Assembly (NCBI RefSeq): GCF_014303735.1 | Contig: NZ_CP060296.1 | Location: 1,623,501-1,687,500, forward strand | Origin: Variovorax sp. PAMC28562 | GTDB taxonomy: Bacteria; Pseudomonadota; Gammaproteobacteria; Burkholderiales; Burkholderiaceae_C | Reading direction: 5' to 3' | Length of the DNA stretch: 64,000 nucleotides | Part shown: positions 42,844 through 52,102 of the stretch, in pieces | How positions within the stretch are numbered: position 1 is the stretch's first letter | How the letters are laid out: the number at the start of each line of letters is the position of its first letter | Translations under genes and position numbers: made by a program | Notes under the pieces: generated by a model | What the model was told of the DNA's origin: nothing | What the model saw: only the letters and a program-made list of their open reading frames with translations | The model's database searches: none

Positions 42844-44559
42844 TCAAGACTCGTATCGATCCCATCGAACCGAGGCTTCGAGAAGCGCTTCTGTCCTGGA
42901 CTGCGCACGCGCCAGTGCGACGTTGTCAGAAACAGAATTGGTGAGGGCCGCATGCACCTCCTCACCGAGAACTTCTTCAATGCGCGTGTATACAGGTGTC
43001 AATGGGCGCATTGAATTACTCAGAAGTCCTTGTTTTGCAAGTCGATCCACAAAGCCGACGATTGGGGAAGTGGCACGCATCTCCGGATCGGAACTGACAC
43101 TGAACAGTGGCGCAACAGGAAAGCCATTGCGAATCTGGTTTCGCATCGACCCCGCAGATGTCATCCATTTGATAGCTTGCACCGCCAACTTCGCGCGCTC
43201 CTGTGGCAAGTTGCTCGGCACCGCAAGCAAGAATCCACCGATCGGCGATGAACAACGAACTCCGCTGATGTTGGGGTGTGGCAGATAGTGGACCAATCCC
43301 TTGACCTTCGACGCCAGATCGAACTCGAAGCGTGCTGCCCGCATGCTCCAGAGATAACACATGGCCGACTTTCCCACCATAAATTCATTCATGCTGCGAT
43401 TCCAGTCGTACATCAGCACTTCGGGAGCGGACACCGTCAATAGCTCGCGCATGAATTTCAACGTTTCTACGGCGGCGTCAGAATCGAGGCTGGCGCGCCA
43501 CTGATCCGGGTTTGCTCCGCTACCAACTGCTTCAGTTCTTCCTCTCGTCAACACCGCACCTCCATGCGCATCCAATAGAAACATGAATGCGGTCGCGATG
43601 GGCATGCCGCGAGCGCCATTCCATGACAGGCCGTAGCGGCCTCGCCGGGGCGCGTGAAGTCGGCGCGCGGCATCGAGCAGCTCTTTCAATGTTCTTGGGT
43701 AGGGCAGGTTCGCATCGGAGAACAGATCGCGTCGTGCAGCGACGGTTTCCACGGTGAGGTAGAGCGGCACACCGTACTGTCGCGCTTGCCAAGCACCGGT
43801 CTCCCAGACTGTCGGGTGGAAGTCGTGTCCCGAGATCACCCCTTCCTCGATAGCCTCGTCGAGTGGGGCGATCAGTTCCTTATCGGCAAACTCTGATAGC
43901 CACGGGAAGTTCAGAGCCACGATGTCGACGGTCGACTCTGGAAGCGTGGCGTTGCTCAACAGCGTGTCGTACAGCTCTGGCAACTTGAGCAAGGTGAAGT
44001 CTTCACGCGAGCCAGCGTTGGCTCGGAAATCGGTCCAGAGGTCTCGCAGGGATGTGAAATAGTTGTCCTCCGCGAACAGGAACGTCAGTCCTTTGCCTTC
44101 GCTTGCCAAGCGCAGTCTCAAGGTTTCTGGGGGTAACCGATCAGCGATCGAGGTATGAAGGTCGCCGAAGTGATAGTGCTCATCACTGCCGGTGTCGAGA
44201 CGCTGTCCCATGGCCTCCGCCAATAAGGCCTTGATGCGCTGTGCGTACTGGATAAACGATTCCCGAAGCACGGAACTGGCTTGCAGCAGGTACGACTTGC
44301 CCAACTCACCAGCTGCGACCTTGTTGATCAAGCCAGATTCAATCAGTCTCTGGATCCGTCGGGTGGCCGTGCCATAAGGAAGTCCCGACACCTGAATAAG
44401 TTGTGTGATCGAAAGAGGCTCCTGCAGCAACCCGGCGCGGATCAGATGACTCGTAATCGTCCACGACGCGTCTACCTCGGCGCCTGCCACGAGTTCGACG
44501 AAGGGTTGCCGGGTGTGGGTAATGAAATCAACGACGCGCAGCAATTCAATGTCGTTCAT
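42844..44559 (-). CDS. Transcriptional regulator fusing a winged helix-turn-helix to an ABC-type solute-binding domain
   Basis: A 571-residue protein with no signal peptide. Residues about 40-100 form a winged helix of IclR/MarR type (EPLSITQLIQVSGLPYGTAT then RRIQRLIESGLINKV). After a linker, residues about 155-560 have the sequence of a family-1 extracellular solute-binding protein: FTLLKLPELYDTLLSNATLP, DIVALNFPWLSEFADKELIA, WETGAWQARQYGVPLYLTVE, FMVGKSAMCYLWSMRAARFE and PIGGFLLAVPSNLPQERAKL. A cytoplasmic binding protein fused to a DNA-binding head should act as a sugar-sensing regulator. It is divergent from the sugar ABC importer and hydroxyquinol operon, with 195 bp between starts, and most likely controls it. 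Confidence 0.85.
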   Translation of the reverse strand: MNDIELLRVVDFITHTRQPFVELVAGAEVDASWTITSHLIRAGLLQEPLSITQLIQVSGLPYGTATRRIQRLIESGLINKVAAGELGKSYLLQASSVLRESFIQYAQRIKALLAEAMGQRLDTGSDEHYHFGDLHTSIADRLPPETLRLRLASEGKGLTFLFAEDNYFTSLRDLWTDFRANAGSREDFTLLKLPELYDTLLSNATLPESTVDIVALNFPWLSEFADKELIAPLDEAIEEGVISGHDFHPTVWETGAWQARQYGVPLYLTVETVAARRDLFSDANLPYPRTLKELLDAARRLHAPRRGRYGLSWNGARGMPIATAFMFLLDAHGGAVLTRGRTEAVGSGANPDQWRASLDSDAAVETLKFMRELLTVSAPEVLMYDWNRSMNEFMVGKSAMCYLWSMRAARFEFDLASKVKGLVHYLPHPNISGVRCSSPIGGFLLAVPSNLPQERAKLAVQAIKWMTSAGSMRNQIRNGFPVAPLFSVSSDPEMRATSPIVGFVDRLAKQGLLSNSMRPLTPVYTRIEEVLGEEVHAALTNSVSDNVALARAQSRTEALLEASVRWDRYES

Positions 44560-44754
44560 TTGGTCAACGTCGCGGTCTAAGGGTTGTTCCTGGAATTATC
44601 CATTGTGGACTTTTTCGCAGTTGTGCGTCTCTGTGCGGTCCTTTAGTCTCCGGTTGCGCTGACGGCCACTCGGATGTTCGCGCCGATTCCATAGAGACGT
44701 CCTTTGACCGACGGTGCGTCGTTCAAGGGTACTAAATCCAATGAAAGAGACAAA

Positions 44755-45885
44755 ATGAAAACTTCAATTGCGCTTTGCTGCGCCACCCTTGCCCTTTTCT
44801 CGGCCTTGGCAGTCCACGCAGACGAGTACAAGGGAGCGCCTCGGACGTTCCTCTTCAATCCAGCTCTTGAGGTGTGCTTCAAGGACACCGCGGTGTACAA
44901 AAAGAAGGGGCCTTACACGATCGGCTTTTCCAACGCGGGGCTGGGTGACTCTTGGCGCGTCGTCATGCTGCACTCGCTTCAGCGCGCTGCGGCCGAGCAC
45001 AAAGCCGAGATCGCGCATCTGTTGATCACTGACGCCGGCAATGACGACGCGAAGCAGGTAGCCGACATTCAGGACTTGATGTCGCGCGGCGTCGACCTGC
45101 TGATCGTAAGTGCCAACACACAGAAGGCCCTCGACCCCGTCGTCACTAGCGCAATGAAAAAGGGTATCCCCGTCGTGATGATGGACCGAAGAATCGCGTC
45201 GGACAACTTCGTCACGTTCGTCACTGCATCGGACGCGATGATGGGACGGCTCTGGGCGCAGTGGATCGTGGAGCGATTGAATGGCACCGGTAACGTCGTG
45301 ATCCTGGCCGGACAGGCGGGTTCGAGTCCTAGCGAGAACCGAATTAAGGCGGCAAAGCAAGTATTTGCACAAAACCCAGGTATCAAGATACTCGACACCG
45401 TCTACTCCGACTGGAGTCCGGTAAAGGGCAAGCAGGTGATGGCCGCCGCGATCAGCAAATACGGCAAGTCCATCAATGCTGTTTGGGCTGCCCACGGATT
45501 GCAGGTCTCCGGATCGATCGAGGCGTTCATTGAAGCTGGATTCAAGGATGGCGAGATTCCGATGCACACGACGGCCGACCTGAACGGTCCGATGCAGCTG
45601 GCGTTGAAGCACAACATTCCGATGCTTGAAATCGGATATCCGCCTGCGATGGGTGGGGCGGCGATCAACGCTGCGCTCGAGGTGCTGAAGGGAGCGCCGG
45701 TGCCATGCAACTACGAGATCAACGCACAGATCGCCACGACAGACGGCAAGGGCACGGCCTCAATCAAGCCTGATCTTTCGTTCAAAGAGATGGTCTCACC
45801 TAACGGCGCTGCCAACTTGCTCGTGACTGGCGGAATGGGTAAGGACTACAACCCGACGACTTACAAGGTTGACTACCCGAAGTGA
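44755..45885 (+). CDS. Sugar-type ABC transporter periplasmic substrate-binding protein (RbsB-like)
   Basis: A 376-residue protein from ATG 44755; an in-frame ATG 51 bp upstream would not begin with a signal peptide. The signal peptide MKTSIALCCATLALFSALAV ends VHADEY. The type-1 periplasmic fold shows YTIGFSNAGLGDSWRVVMLH, GVDLLIVSANTQKALDPVV, GIPVVMMDRRI and TADLNGPMQLALKHNIP. Similar to binding proteins for ribose, inositol and related polyols (CUT2 family). First gene of the importer, divergent from the HTH-SBP regulator. Confidence 0.92.
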   Translation: MKTSIALCCATLALFSALAVHADEYKGAPRTFLFNPALEVCFKDTAVYKKKGPYTIGFSNAGLGDSWRVVMLHSLQRAAAEHKAEIAHLLITDAGNDDAKQVADIQDLMSRGVDLLIVSANTQKALDPVVTSAMKKGIPVVMMDRRIASDNFVTFVTASDAMMGRLWAQWIVERLNGTGNVVILAGQAGSSPSENRIKAAKQVFAQNPGIKILDTVYSDWSPVKGKQVMAAAISKYGKSINAVWAAHGLQVSGSIEAFIEAGFKDGEIPMHTTADLNGPMQLALKHNIPMLEIGYPPAMGGAAINAALEVLKGAPVPCNYEINAQIATTDGKGTASIKPDLSFKEMVSPNGAANLLVTGGMGKDYNPTTYKVDYPK

Positions 45886-45975
45886 GTGACGCGGTGGAAA
45901 GTGCTGCGGACCAAGGGGCGCAGCATTTCTCTGGTTCGTGACCATGGCGAGATCACATAGATTCTGGAACGATAC

Positions 45976-47484
45976 ATGCTCGAACTCGTAGAGATCAGAA
46001 AGAGCTTTGGCTCTGTGGATGTCCTGAAAGGTGTCTCGCTCCGGGCGGCGGCAGGCCGAATCCACGCACTCGTTGGGGAAAACGGTGCGGGCAAATCGAC
46101 CCTCATAAAGGTCACTGCCGGCGTCATACCTGTGGAGTCGGGGTCGATTCGCTTCGATGGCGAGGAGATCCGTTGGAAATCGCCCGGCGAAGCCAAAGCG
46201 CGTGGTGTTCACGTGATCTACCAGGAGTTCGTTCAGTTTCCTGAACTCAGTGTGGCCGAGAACATCTTTATTGGCGACCCCCGGGTAAGTCCAGGTGGTC
46301 TATTGCGTCCCAAGCGGATGCTTGCCATGGCAAGCGAATTGCTTTCGAAACTTGGGGTCGAAATTGATCCGTCGACGCCTGTGAGCGCGCTTTCGGTTGC
46401 TGACCAGCAGATGGTCGAAATCGCGAAGGCGTTGGCCCACAAGGTCAAACTGCTTGTGCTGGATGAGCCGACCGCCGTCATTTCTGGTCGCGAAGTCGAA
46501 CTGCTTTTCAAGCGATTGCGCCAGTTGCGGGACGAGGGGGTGGCGGTCATCTATGTTTCACACCGCCTCGAAGAGATTTTTGAACTGTGTGATGACGTCA
46601 CCGTCATCAAGGATGGCCAACTTGTCGGTTCGCGGCTCACGTCCGAACTTGATCAGAAGCAGCTTGTTGCCATGATGGTGGGTCGGCCACTGGCGGATCT
46701 TTACCCGCCACGACGCGAACTCGGTGAGTCACTGCCAGTGGTGTTGCAGGCAATCGACGTGTGGTCGGGTGAGCTTGTGCGCGGGTGCAGTCTTGAGCTG
46801 CGCGCTGGCGAGATCACGGCGCTGGCCGGAATGATTGGGTCGGGCCGTACCGAGTTGGCAATGGCCATCTTTGGCGGCAACGCACTGGACCGTGGAACGA
46901 TTTGCGTGGACGGTCAGACGCACGACCGGATGACTCCTGCCAAAGCCATGGACCTCGGCATCGGACTCCTGACCGAGGATCGAAAAAAGGAAGGTTTGGC
47001 AATGCAGCTCGACGTGGCAGCAAATTTGAGCGCTGCTAACTTGCAAGAAATCACACGTCACGGGGTCCTCGATAAAACGTTGGAATCGAAGATCGCGCAC
47101 GACGCCATCAGCGAATACCGAGTGGCGTGTCGTGGCCCGCACACACCAGTCGCCGAGATGTCCGGCGGAAATCAGCAGAAAGTGCTCCTTGCCCGATGGG
47201 CGCGCCGGGCAAAGCGTGTACTCATCCTGGATGAGCCTACGCGCGGTGTCGATGTTGGCGCTAAAGCCGATATCTATCGAATGATGCAAGACGCAGCAAA
47301 TCGCGGCTTGGCCATCCTGATGATCAGCTCTGAATTGCCAGAGGTCGTCGGCATGGCCGACCGAGTCGTCGTGATGCGCGATGGACGCATAACAGGCGAG
47401 TTGCACGGCGCAGAGATCAATGAGCACTCGATCATGACGCTGGCAACCCGCTCTGGTGGCGCGACGCGGAAGGAGGCGGTATGA
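45976..47484 (+). CDS. Sugar ABC transporter ATP-binding protein (RbsA/MglA-like, two ATPase domains)
   Basis: A 502-residue CUT2-type ATPase with tandem ABC domains. First domain: Walker A LVGENGAGKSTLIK, signature-like region LSVADQQMVEIAKALAH, Walker B LLVLDEPTAVI. The second, degenerate domain has LAGMIGSGRTELAMAIFGG, EMSGGNQQKVLLARWA and VLILDEPTRGVDVGAK. The degenerate second Walker A is normal for this family. It is followed by two permease genes with an ATGA overlap. Cytoplasmic energy unit of the importer. Confidence 0.94.
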   Translation: MLELVEIRKSFGSVDVLKGVSLRAAAGRIHALVGENGAGKSTLIKVTAGVIPVESGSIRFDGEEIRWKSPGEAKARGVHVIYQEFVQFPELSVAENIFIGDPRVSPGGLLRPKRMLAMASELLSKLGVEIDPSTPVSALSVADQQMVEIAKALAHKVKLLVLDEPTAVISGREVELLFKRLRQLRDEGVAVIYVSHRLEEIFELCDDVTVIKDGQLVGSRLTSELDQKQLVAMMVGRPLADLYPPRRELGESLPVVLQAIDVWSGELVRGCSLELRAGEITALAGMIGSGRTELAMAIFGGNALDRGTICVDGQTHDRMTPAKAMDLGIGLLTEDRKKEGLAMQLDVAANLSAANLQEITRHGVLDKTLESKIAHDAISEYRVACRGPHTPVAEMSGGNQQKVLLARWARRAKRVLILDEPTRGVDVGAKADIYRMMQDAANRGLAILMISSELPEVVGMADRVVVMRDGRITGELHGAEINEHSIMTLATRSGGATRKEAV

Positions 47485-48482
47485 ACATGAGTGTGGTTGC
47501 TCCTCTGCTGCAGGTGAATGCTGCGCGGAGACAGAATTGGATGCCCGTGTGGGTACGCGGCCACGCACGACTATTGGCCGTCGTTGCGTTGCTGCTTCTC
47601 CTGGCAGTTATCGGTTCATTTTTCAACGCACGTTTCCGCGACGTGGGCAATTTCCAAAACGTTTACGAGCAGTCCGTTGGTCTTGCGCTGGTGAGTCTGG
47701 GTCAGACCGCCGTGATACTCACTGGCGGAATTGACTTGTCGGTCGGTTCACTCATCAGCTTGCTGTCCGTGTTGACCTCCGGCCTGATCGACGGGCACCC
47801 CGAACGGGTCGCGGTGGTGATCGGTGGCGTGCTGTTACTCGGCCTTCTCATCGGCATGCTGAACGGGTTGTTGACGATCTGGCTTGGTGTTCACCCCTTG
47901 ATCGTGACACTCGGTACCGGGGCAATATTGCAAGGCATTACGTTGCTCTATTCAAGCGATGCGGCCGGGTCTGTTCCACCGGGGTTCGAGGATTTTGCGT
48001 ACGGCCGTATCTGGGGGCTTCCGGTAGGGGCTTCCCTCACGCTGCTTTTCTTTTTGTTGGCTGCGTTCGTGCTGCGACGAACGCGCCACGGTCGGTACGT
48101 GTACGCGGTGGGCGGAGACCCCCACGCTGCTGCATTGCTGGGCTTGCCGGTGCGTCGAGTCTTGGTCGTCGCCTATGGGTTCTGTGGTCTCTGCGCGGCG
48201 GTTACTGCGCTCTACGTGGTGAGTCGCTTTGGTGTCGGCCAACCCTATACGGGTGCGAACTACACGCTTGCATCGATCACGCCAGTTGTCATCGGAGGCA
48301 CGGTGCTCGCAGGCGGCCGAGGTGGAGTCATCGGCACGCTGCTCGGTGTCTACCTGATCGCACTGTTGAACAATTTGCTGAATTTCATGGATGTCTCCAG
48401 TCACTATCAACTGGTTATCCAAGGCCTTGTTGTAGTGGTCGCGGTCTCTTCATTTACCAACAGTCACGCAAAGCGCAGCTAA
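47481..48482 (+). CDS. Sugar ABC transporter permease (RbsC-like), first
   Basis: A 333-residue CUT2-type permease with about nine hydrophobic helices. Typical motifs are LVSLGQTAVILTGGIDLSVG, GMLNGLLTIWLGVHPLIVTL and RRTRHGRYVYAVGGDPHAAA, and the coupling region ITPVVIGGTVLAGGRGGVIG. It overlaps the ATPase gene by 4 bp. Together with the second permease it probably forms a heterodimeric channel. Confidence 0.92.
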   Translation: MNMSVVAPLLQVNAARRQNWMPVWVRGHARLLAVVALLLLLAVIGSFFNARFRDVGNFQNVYEQSVGLALVSLGQTAVILTGGIDLSVGSLISLLSVLTSGLIDGHPERVAVVIGGVLLLGLLIGMLNGLLTIWLGVHPLIVTLGTGAILQGITLLYSSDAAGSVPPGFEDFAYGRIWGLPVGASLTLLFFLLAAFVLRRTRHGRYVYAVGGDPHAAALLGLPVRRVLVVAYGFCGLCAAVTALYVVSRFGVGQPYTGANYTLASITPVVIGGTVLAGGRGGVIGTLLGVYLIALLNNLLNFMDVSSHYQLVIQGLVVVVAVSSFTNSHAKRS

Positions 48483-48492
48483 GGTGAACCGA

Positions 48493-49482
48493 ATGAATCC
48501 TTCTATTCCGGCAGTCGCTGTTACCGGCCGCCGCTCCGACCTGACGTCGCGCGTGACGCGCTTACTGCGAAGCAACGTGCTTGCCTTGGTAGGCGCAATA
48601 CTTTTGGTGGCGGCCGCAATAGCAGCGCCCGCGCTGTTGACTGCCAGCAACCTGGGAAACATGCTTTTGCAGTTCGCGCCGCTCGGCATTGTGGTGATCG
48701 GGCAGATGTTGGTAATTCTGGTGCGTGGTCTGGATCTGTCGGTTGCGTCCGTGATGGCGACTTCCGCGGTTGTAGCGACCTCATTTTCCGGGCTCGATGC
48801 AGACCTCGTCTGGATCCTCCCAACAGCGCTGGGCTTGGGTGCTCTCGTCGGCGCAATCAACGGCCTGCTTGTGACGAAGCGCAACGTCAGCCCGTTTCTG
48901 GCGACGCTAGCGACCATGATCGTGCTTCAGGGCGCTCGCAATGCCTACACGCAAGGAGCGCCTTCCGGCAACGTGCCACCGCTCCTTCGATCGATTGGTT
49001 CGGGCGTCACTGCCGGTATTCCAAACAATGTCATCGTGCTCCTGGCTGTTGCGGCGCTCGCGTACATCCTGCTGCACGTCACCACTTTCGGGCGGCGAAT
49101 TTACCTGACTGGTGGGAGCCCAAGAGCGGCCCAACTCGTCGGCATCACGGTGGATCGGGTGACGATCTCCGCCTATGTGTTGTCGGGTGCCTTGGCTGCG
49201 TTGGCGGGGTTGGTCCTTTCCGGCTATGTCAGCGTTGTCGACAACTGGGTGGGAAAGAACTTCGAACTCGATTCGATCGTCGCTGCAGTCATGGGCGGTG
49301 TCGCCTTGTCCGGTGGGAAGGGCACTGCGTTAGGTGCGCTGATGGGCGCCGCCATTCTCGTAGTGCTGTCCAACGCTGTCGTCATTTTGGGCATGCCCAT
49401 CCATGTGCAGTTGGTGATGAAGGGTTTCATCATCGTGCTCGCAGCGGCGCTCTACATCGTCAAATCCAAGGGTACGCGCTGA
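48493..49482 (+). CDS. Sugar ABC transporter permease (RbsC-like), second
   Basis: A 329-residue permease. Start ATG 48493 has AAGG 8 bp upstream; a GTG at 48484 in the same frame is an alternative. Motifs: PLGIVVIGQMLVILVRGLDL then SVASVMA, GAINGLLVTKRNVSPFLATL, YLTGGSPRAAQLVGITVDRV and VAAVMGGVALSGGKGTALGA. It mirrors the first permease in length and design. Two different permeases are common when the channel is heterodimeric. Confidence 0.92.
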   Translation: MNPSIPAVAVTGRRSDLTSRVTRLLRSNVLALVGAILLVAAAIAAPALLTASNLGNMLLQFAPLGIVVIGQMLVILVRGLDLSVASVMATSAVVATSFSGLDADLVWILPTALGLGALVGAINGLLVTKRNVSPFLATLATMIVLQGARNAYTQGAPSGNVPPLLRSIGSGVTAGIPNNVIVLLAVAALAYILLHVTTFGRRIYLTGGSPRAAQLVGITVDRVTISAYVLSGALAALAGLVLSGYVSVVDNWVGKNFELDSIVAAVMGGVALSGGKGTALGALMGAAILVVLSNAVVILGMPIHVQLVMKGFIIVLAAALYIVKSKGTR

Positions 49483-49520
49483 AGCGCGATCCAATTCAAT
49501 TCACACACTGAGGAAACCTC

Positions 49521-50591
49521 ATGAAGGCAGTTCGCTTCCACGGTCAAAAGGACATTCGAGTCGAGGAGGTCAGTGGGCCCACGTCACCATTGGCAGCCGA
49601 TGATGTGCTGATCAAGCCGTTGGTTTGCGGTATCTGCGGCACCGATCTTCACGAATACGTCTCTGGCGCAATCGTCACGCCGACAACGCCGCACATCTAC
49701 ACGGGAGCGACCAATCCCCAGATTCTCGGTCACGAGTTTTCGGCACTCGTGCTCGATGTGGGCAAGGAAATCAAGCACGTTCATGCTGGCGACCGGATCT
49801 CGGTGCAACCGCTGATATCACCGCGCGACGACTATTTCGGTCGCCGGGGTTTGTTTCATCTGAGCCCGTGCATGGCCTGCGTTGGGTTGTCATGGGCTTG
49901 GGGTGGTCTAGGCCAGCAGGCCGTCGTGAAGGGCTACAACGCCGTAAAGATCTCGGACAAAGTCAGTGATGTTCAGGGCGCGTTGATCGAGCCTGCCGCA
50001 GTGGCCGTCTACGCGCTTGACCGAGGGCGCGTCACCATCGGGTCGACTGTCTTGATCTCTGGCATGGGCCCCATCGGGGCGCTTTGCTTGCTGGGAGCAA
50101 AGGCTGCAGGAGCGAGCAAGATTTTCGTTTCCGAGGTCAATCCCAATCGGTTGGCCCGTGCTCGTGAGCTGGTACCAGCTTGCATTCCCGTCAACCCGAC
50201 AACGACGAACCTGGAAGAGTTCATACGGGACCAGACCGAAGAAGGAGTCGGCGTTGATGCGGCCATCGAGTGCGGCGGCTCGGAGGCGTCGTTAAACGCT
50301 TGCATCGGTGCGGTGCGACGCCAAGGCGTTGTGGTGCAAGCCGGTCTGCACTCGCGCCTTGCGCTGGTCGATCCGATGAAGTGGGCCTTGAAGGACATCA
50401 CGATCGAAGCCACATGGTGCTACCCCACCAGCAGCTGGTCCCGAATCGCCTCGATGATCGAAAGCGGCGTTTTCCCGGTTGAGAAAGTCGTGACCGCACA
50501 GATCGCAATGGATGACATCGTCTCCAAAGGCTTTGACGCACTGCTTGATCCGACAGGCAACGAAATGAAGGTACTCGTTTCCGTCAGTTAG
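49521..50591 (+). CDS. Zinc-type (MDR) alcohol/polyol dehydrogenase, 2,3-butanediol-dehydrogenase-like
   Basis: A 356-residue medium-chain dehydrogenase preceded by GAGGAAAC. Catalytic zinc ligands are in VCGICGTDLHEY (Cys37-type) and LGHEFSA, with a Glu in LIEPAAVAVYAL. The Rossmann motif is VLISGMGPIGALCLLGAKAA followed by an acidic strand end. The four-cysteine structural zinc lobe of classical members is largely absent; only CMAC is seen in LSPCMACVGLSWAW. Likely oxidises a secondary alcohol of the imported polyol with NAD(P). It follows the second permease by 38 bp. Confidence 0.88.
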   Translation: MKAVRFHGQKDIRVEEVSGPTSPLAADDVLIKPLVCGICGTDLHEYVSGAIVTPTTPHIYTGATNPQILGHEFSALVLDVGKEIKHVHAGDRISVQPLISPRDDYFGRRGLFHLSPCMACVGLSWAWGGLGQQAVVKGYNAVKISDKVSDVQGALIEPAAVAVYALDRGRVTIGSTVLISGMGPIGALCLLGAKAAGASKIFVSEVNPNRLARARELVPACIPVNPTTTNLEEFIRDQTEEGVGVDAAIECGGSEASLNACIGAVRRQGVVVQAGLHSRLALVDPMKWALKDITIEATWCYPTSSWSRIASMIESGVFPVEKVVTAQIAMDDIVSKGFDALLDPTGNEMKVLVSVS

Positions 50592-50653
50592 CGCTCAAGC
50601 CGTCACTTCAAATAGCTTTCGTCAATTCATCGACAACCTTCTCCAGAACAATC

Positions 50654-50941
50654 ATGCATTTCATCGTCCACTGCGTTGATCACGAAAACGCTCTTCCGAT
50701 TCGACTCGCAAACTACGAGGCTCACAAGGCTTATTTGGCTCAGGCGAAAGTCAAGACTGTGATCTCCGGGCCACTCACCGCCGATGACGGTGTGACTATG
50801 AAGGGGAGTTGCTTCCTCCTCGAAGCGGACAGCAAGGACGACGTCCTCGCGTTCCACCGCAACGATCCGTTCTTTGCTGCGGGCGTATGGCGTGATGTTT
50901 CGATTCACGTCTTCCTCAAACGCGTCGATAACCGCGATTGA
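50654..50941 (+). CDS. YciI-family protein
   Basis: A 95-residue protein with the ferredoxin-like YciI fold: MHFIVHCVDHENALPIRLAN, a His in NYEAHKAYL, GSCFLLEADSKDDVLAFHRN and a C-terminal VWRDVSIHVFLKR strand. The well-studied relative TftG of the 2,4,5-T pathway is a YciI protein that eliminates HCl to make hydroxybenzoquinone, next to a hydroxyquinol dioxygenase and maleylacetate reductase, exactly the companions found here. A lyase or dehydratase role in forming hydroxyquinol is therefore a reasonable inference. Confidence 0.85.
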   Translation: MHFIVHCVDHENALPIRLANYEAHKAYLAQAKVKTVISGPLTADDGVTMKGSCFLLEADSKDDVLAFHRNDPFFAAGVWRDVSIHVFLKRVDNRD

Positions 50942-50955
50942 ACTAAAGGTCATCA

Positions 50956-52026
50956 ATGTCTCATCACAAACATGCACTCGTCATCGGCCACACCGGCGTT
51001 GTTGGCGGCAATCTCGCTTCTCATCTGATCAATCTCGGGGATTGGAAAGTCACCGGCGTTGCACGAAACTCCCTGGCCACCACGACCGGCGTGACGCCCA
51101 TCACCGTCGATCTGCTGGACCGCAACGCCACCTTGCAGGCCTTATCTGGTCTGAGGCCGACGCACCTCTACTTCACCACGTGGACTCGGCGAGATACGGA
51201 AGCAGAGAACATCAAGGCCAATGGCGCCATGCTGGCAAACGTACTGGATGCAGTAGCGCCTGCGCGGTCACTGCGGCATGCAGCGTTGGTCACCGGCACC
51301 AAACACTACCTTGGCCCGTTCGAATCCTATGGTGCTTCAAAGCCCGACACACCGTTTACAGAAGACAGGCCACGTTTGCCTGGCGAGAACTTCTACTACA
51401 CCCAGGAGGACATCCTGTTCGCACAAGCCGCAACCCACGGCTTTGGCTGGAGCGTGCATCGCCCCCACACGATCGTCGGCTACGCGCTTGGCAATGCGAT
51501 GAACATGGGCGTGACGCTGGCCATCTATGCCTCGATCTGCAAGGAAACCGGGCAAGCCTTCGTGTTCCCCGGATCGCGCCAGCAGTACGAGGCAGTCACC
51601 GACATGACCGATGCGCGCCTGTTGGCTCGGCATTTGACTTGGGCCTCGACTTGCGAGGCTGGGCGAGACGAAGCCTTCAACGTCGTCAACGGCGATCTGT
51701 TCCGCTGGCGGCAAATGTGGGCCACATTAGCTGAAGAGTTTGGTCTCGTGAATGGAGGATTCCCGTCACAACCCATGCCACTCGCACAACAGATGGCCAC
51801 CAGCGGCCCGGTCTGGGACGACATGGTCAAGAAGTACGGGCTGCAACCTCACGCACTCGACCGCCTGGCCTCTTGGTGGCACACCGACGGTGATCTTGGT
51901 CGCGATGTTGAATGTTTCAACAGCATGACCAAGAGTCGCGCAGCGGGGTTTGGCGAGCACCATGACACTGCGCAATCCTTCCGCGAACTGTTCGTGCTGT
52001 TGCGTGGAAACCGGATCATTCCGTGA
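50956..52026 (+). CDS. PRISE/VEP1-like NAD(P)H-dependent enone reductase (extended SDR)
   Basis: A 356-residue extended SDR. Cofactor motif ALVIGHTGVVGGNLASHLIN; the PRISE-specific signatures are LVTGTKHYLGPFES and LPGENFYYTQEDILF, with Tyr in place of the usual YxxxK arrangement. Plant members (progesterone 5-beta-reductase, iridoid synthase) reduce activated C=C bonds of enones. Here it would reduce or isomerise a cyclic enone of the pathway. It starts 14 bp after the YciI gene. Confidence 0.85.
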   Translation: MSHHKHALVIGHTGVVGGNLASHLINLGDWKVTGVARNSLATTTGVTPITVDLLDRNATLQALSGLRPTHLYFTTWTRRDTEAENIKANGAMLANVLDAVAPARSLRHAALVTGTKHYLGPFESYGASKPDTPFTEDRPRLPGENFYYTQEDILFAQAATHGFGWSVHRPHTIVGYALGNAMNMGVTLAIYASICKETGQAFVFPGSRQQYEAVTDMTDARLLARHLTWASTCEAGRDEAFNVVNGDLFRWRQMWATLAEEFGLVNGGFPSQPMPLAQQMATSGPVWDDMVKKYGLQPHALDRLASWWHTDGDLGRDVECFNSMTKSRAAGFGEHHDTAQSFRELFVLLRGNRIIP

Positions 52027-52102
52027 GCCCTGTCGCAGCGATCGACATTTCCAACCCATGTGTCCGGCCTGACCGCCTTTGCACACAAGAAGCGACCTAC
52101 CC

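Noticed and set aside
42771..42848. Repeated AACTTTCAAG in the kdpE/HTH-SBP gap
   Set aside because: Only two 10-bp copies, one overlapping a stop codon region; likely chance.
44704..44735. TTGACC...TACTAA promoter for the sugar ABC operon
   Set aside because: Spacing of 20 bp is too long for a confident sigma-70 promoter.
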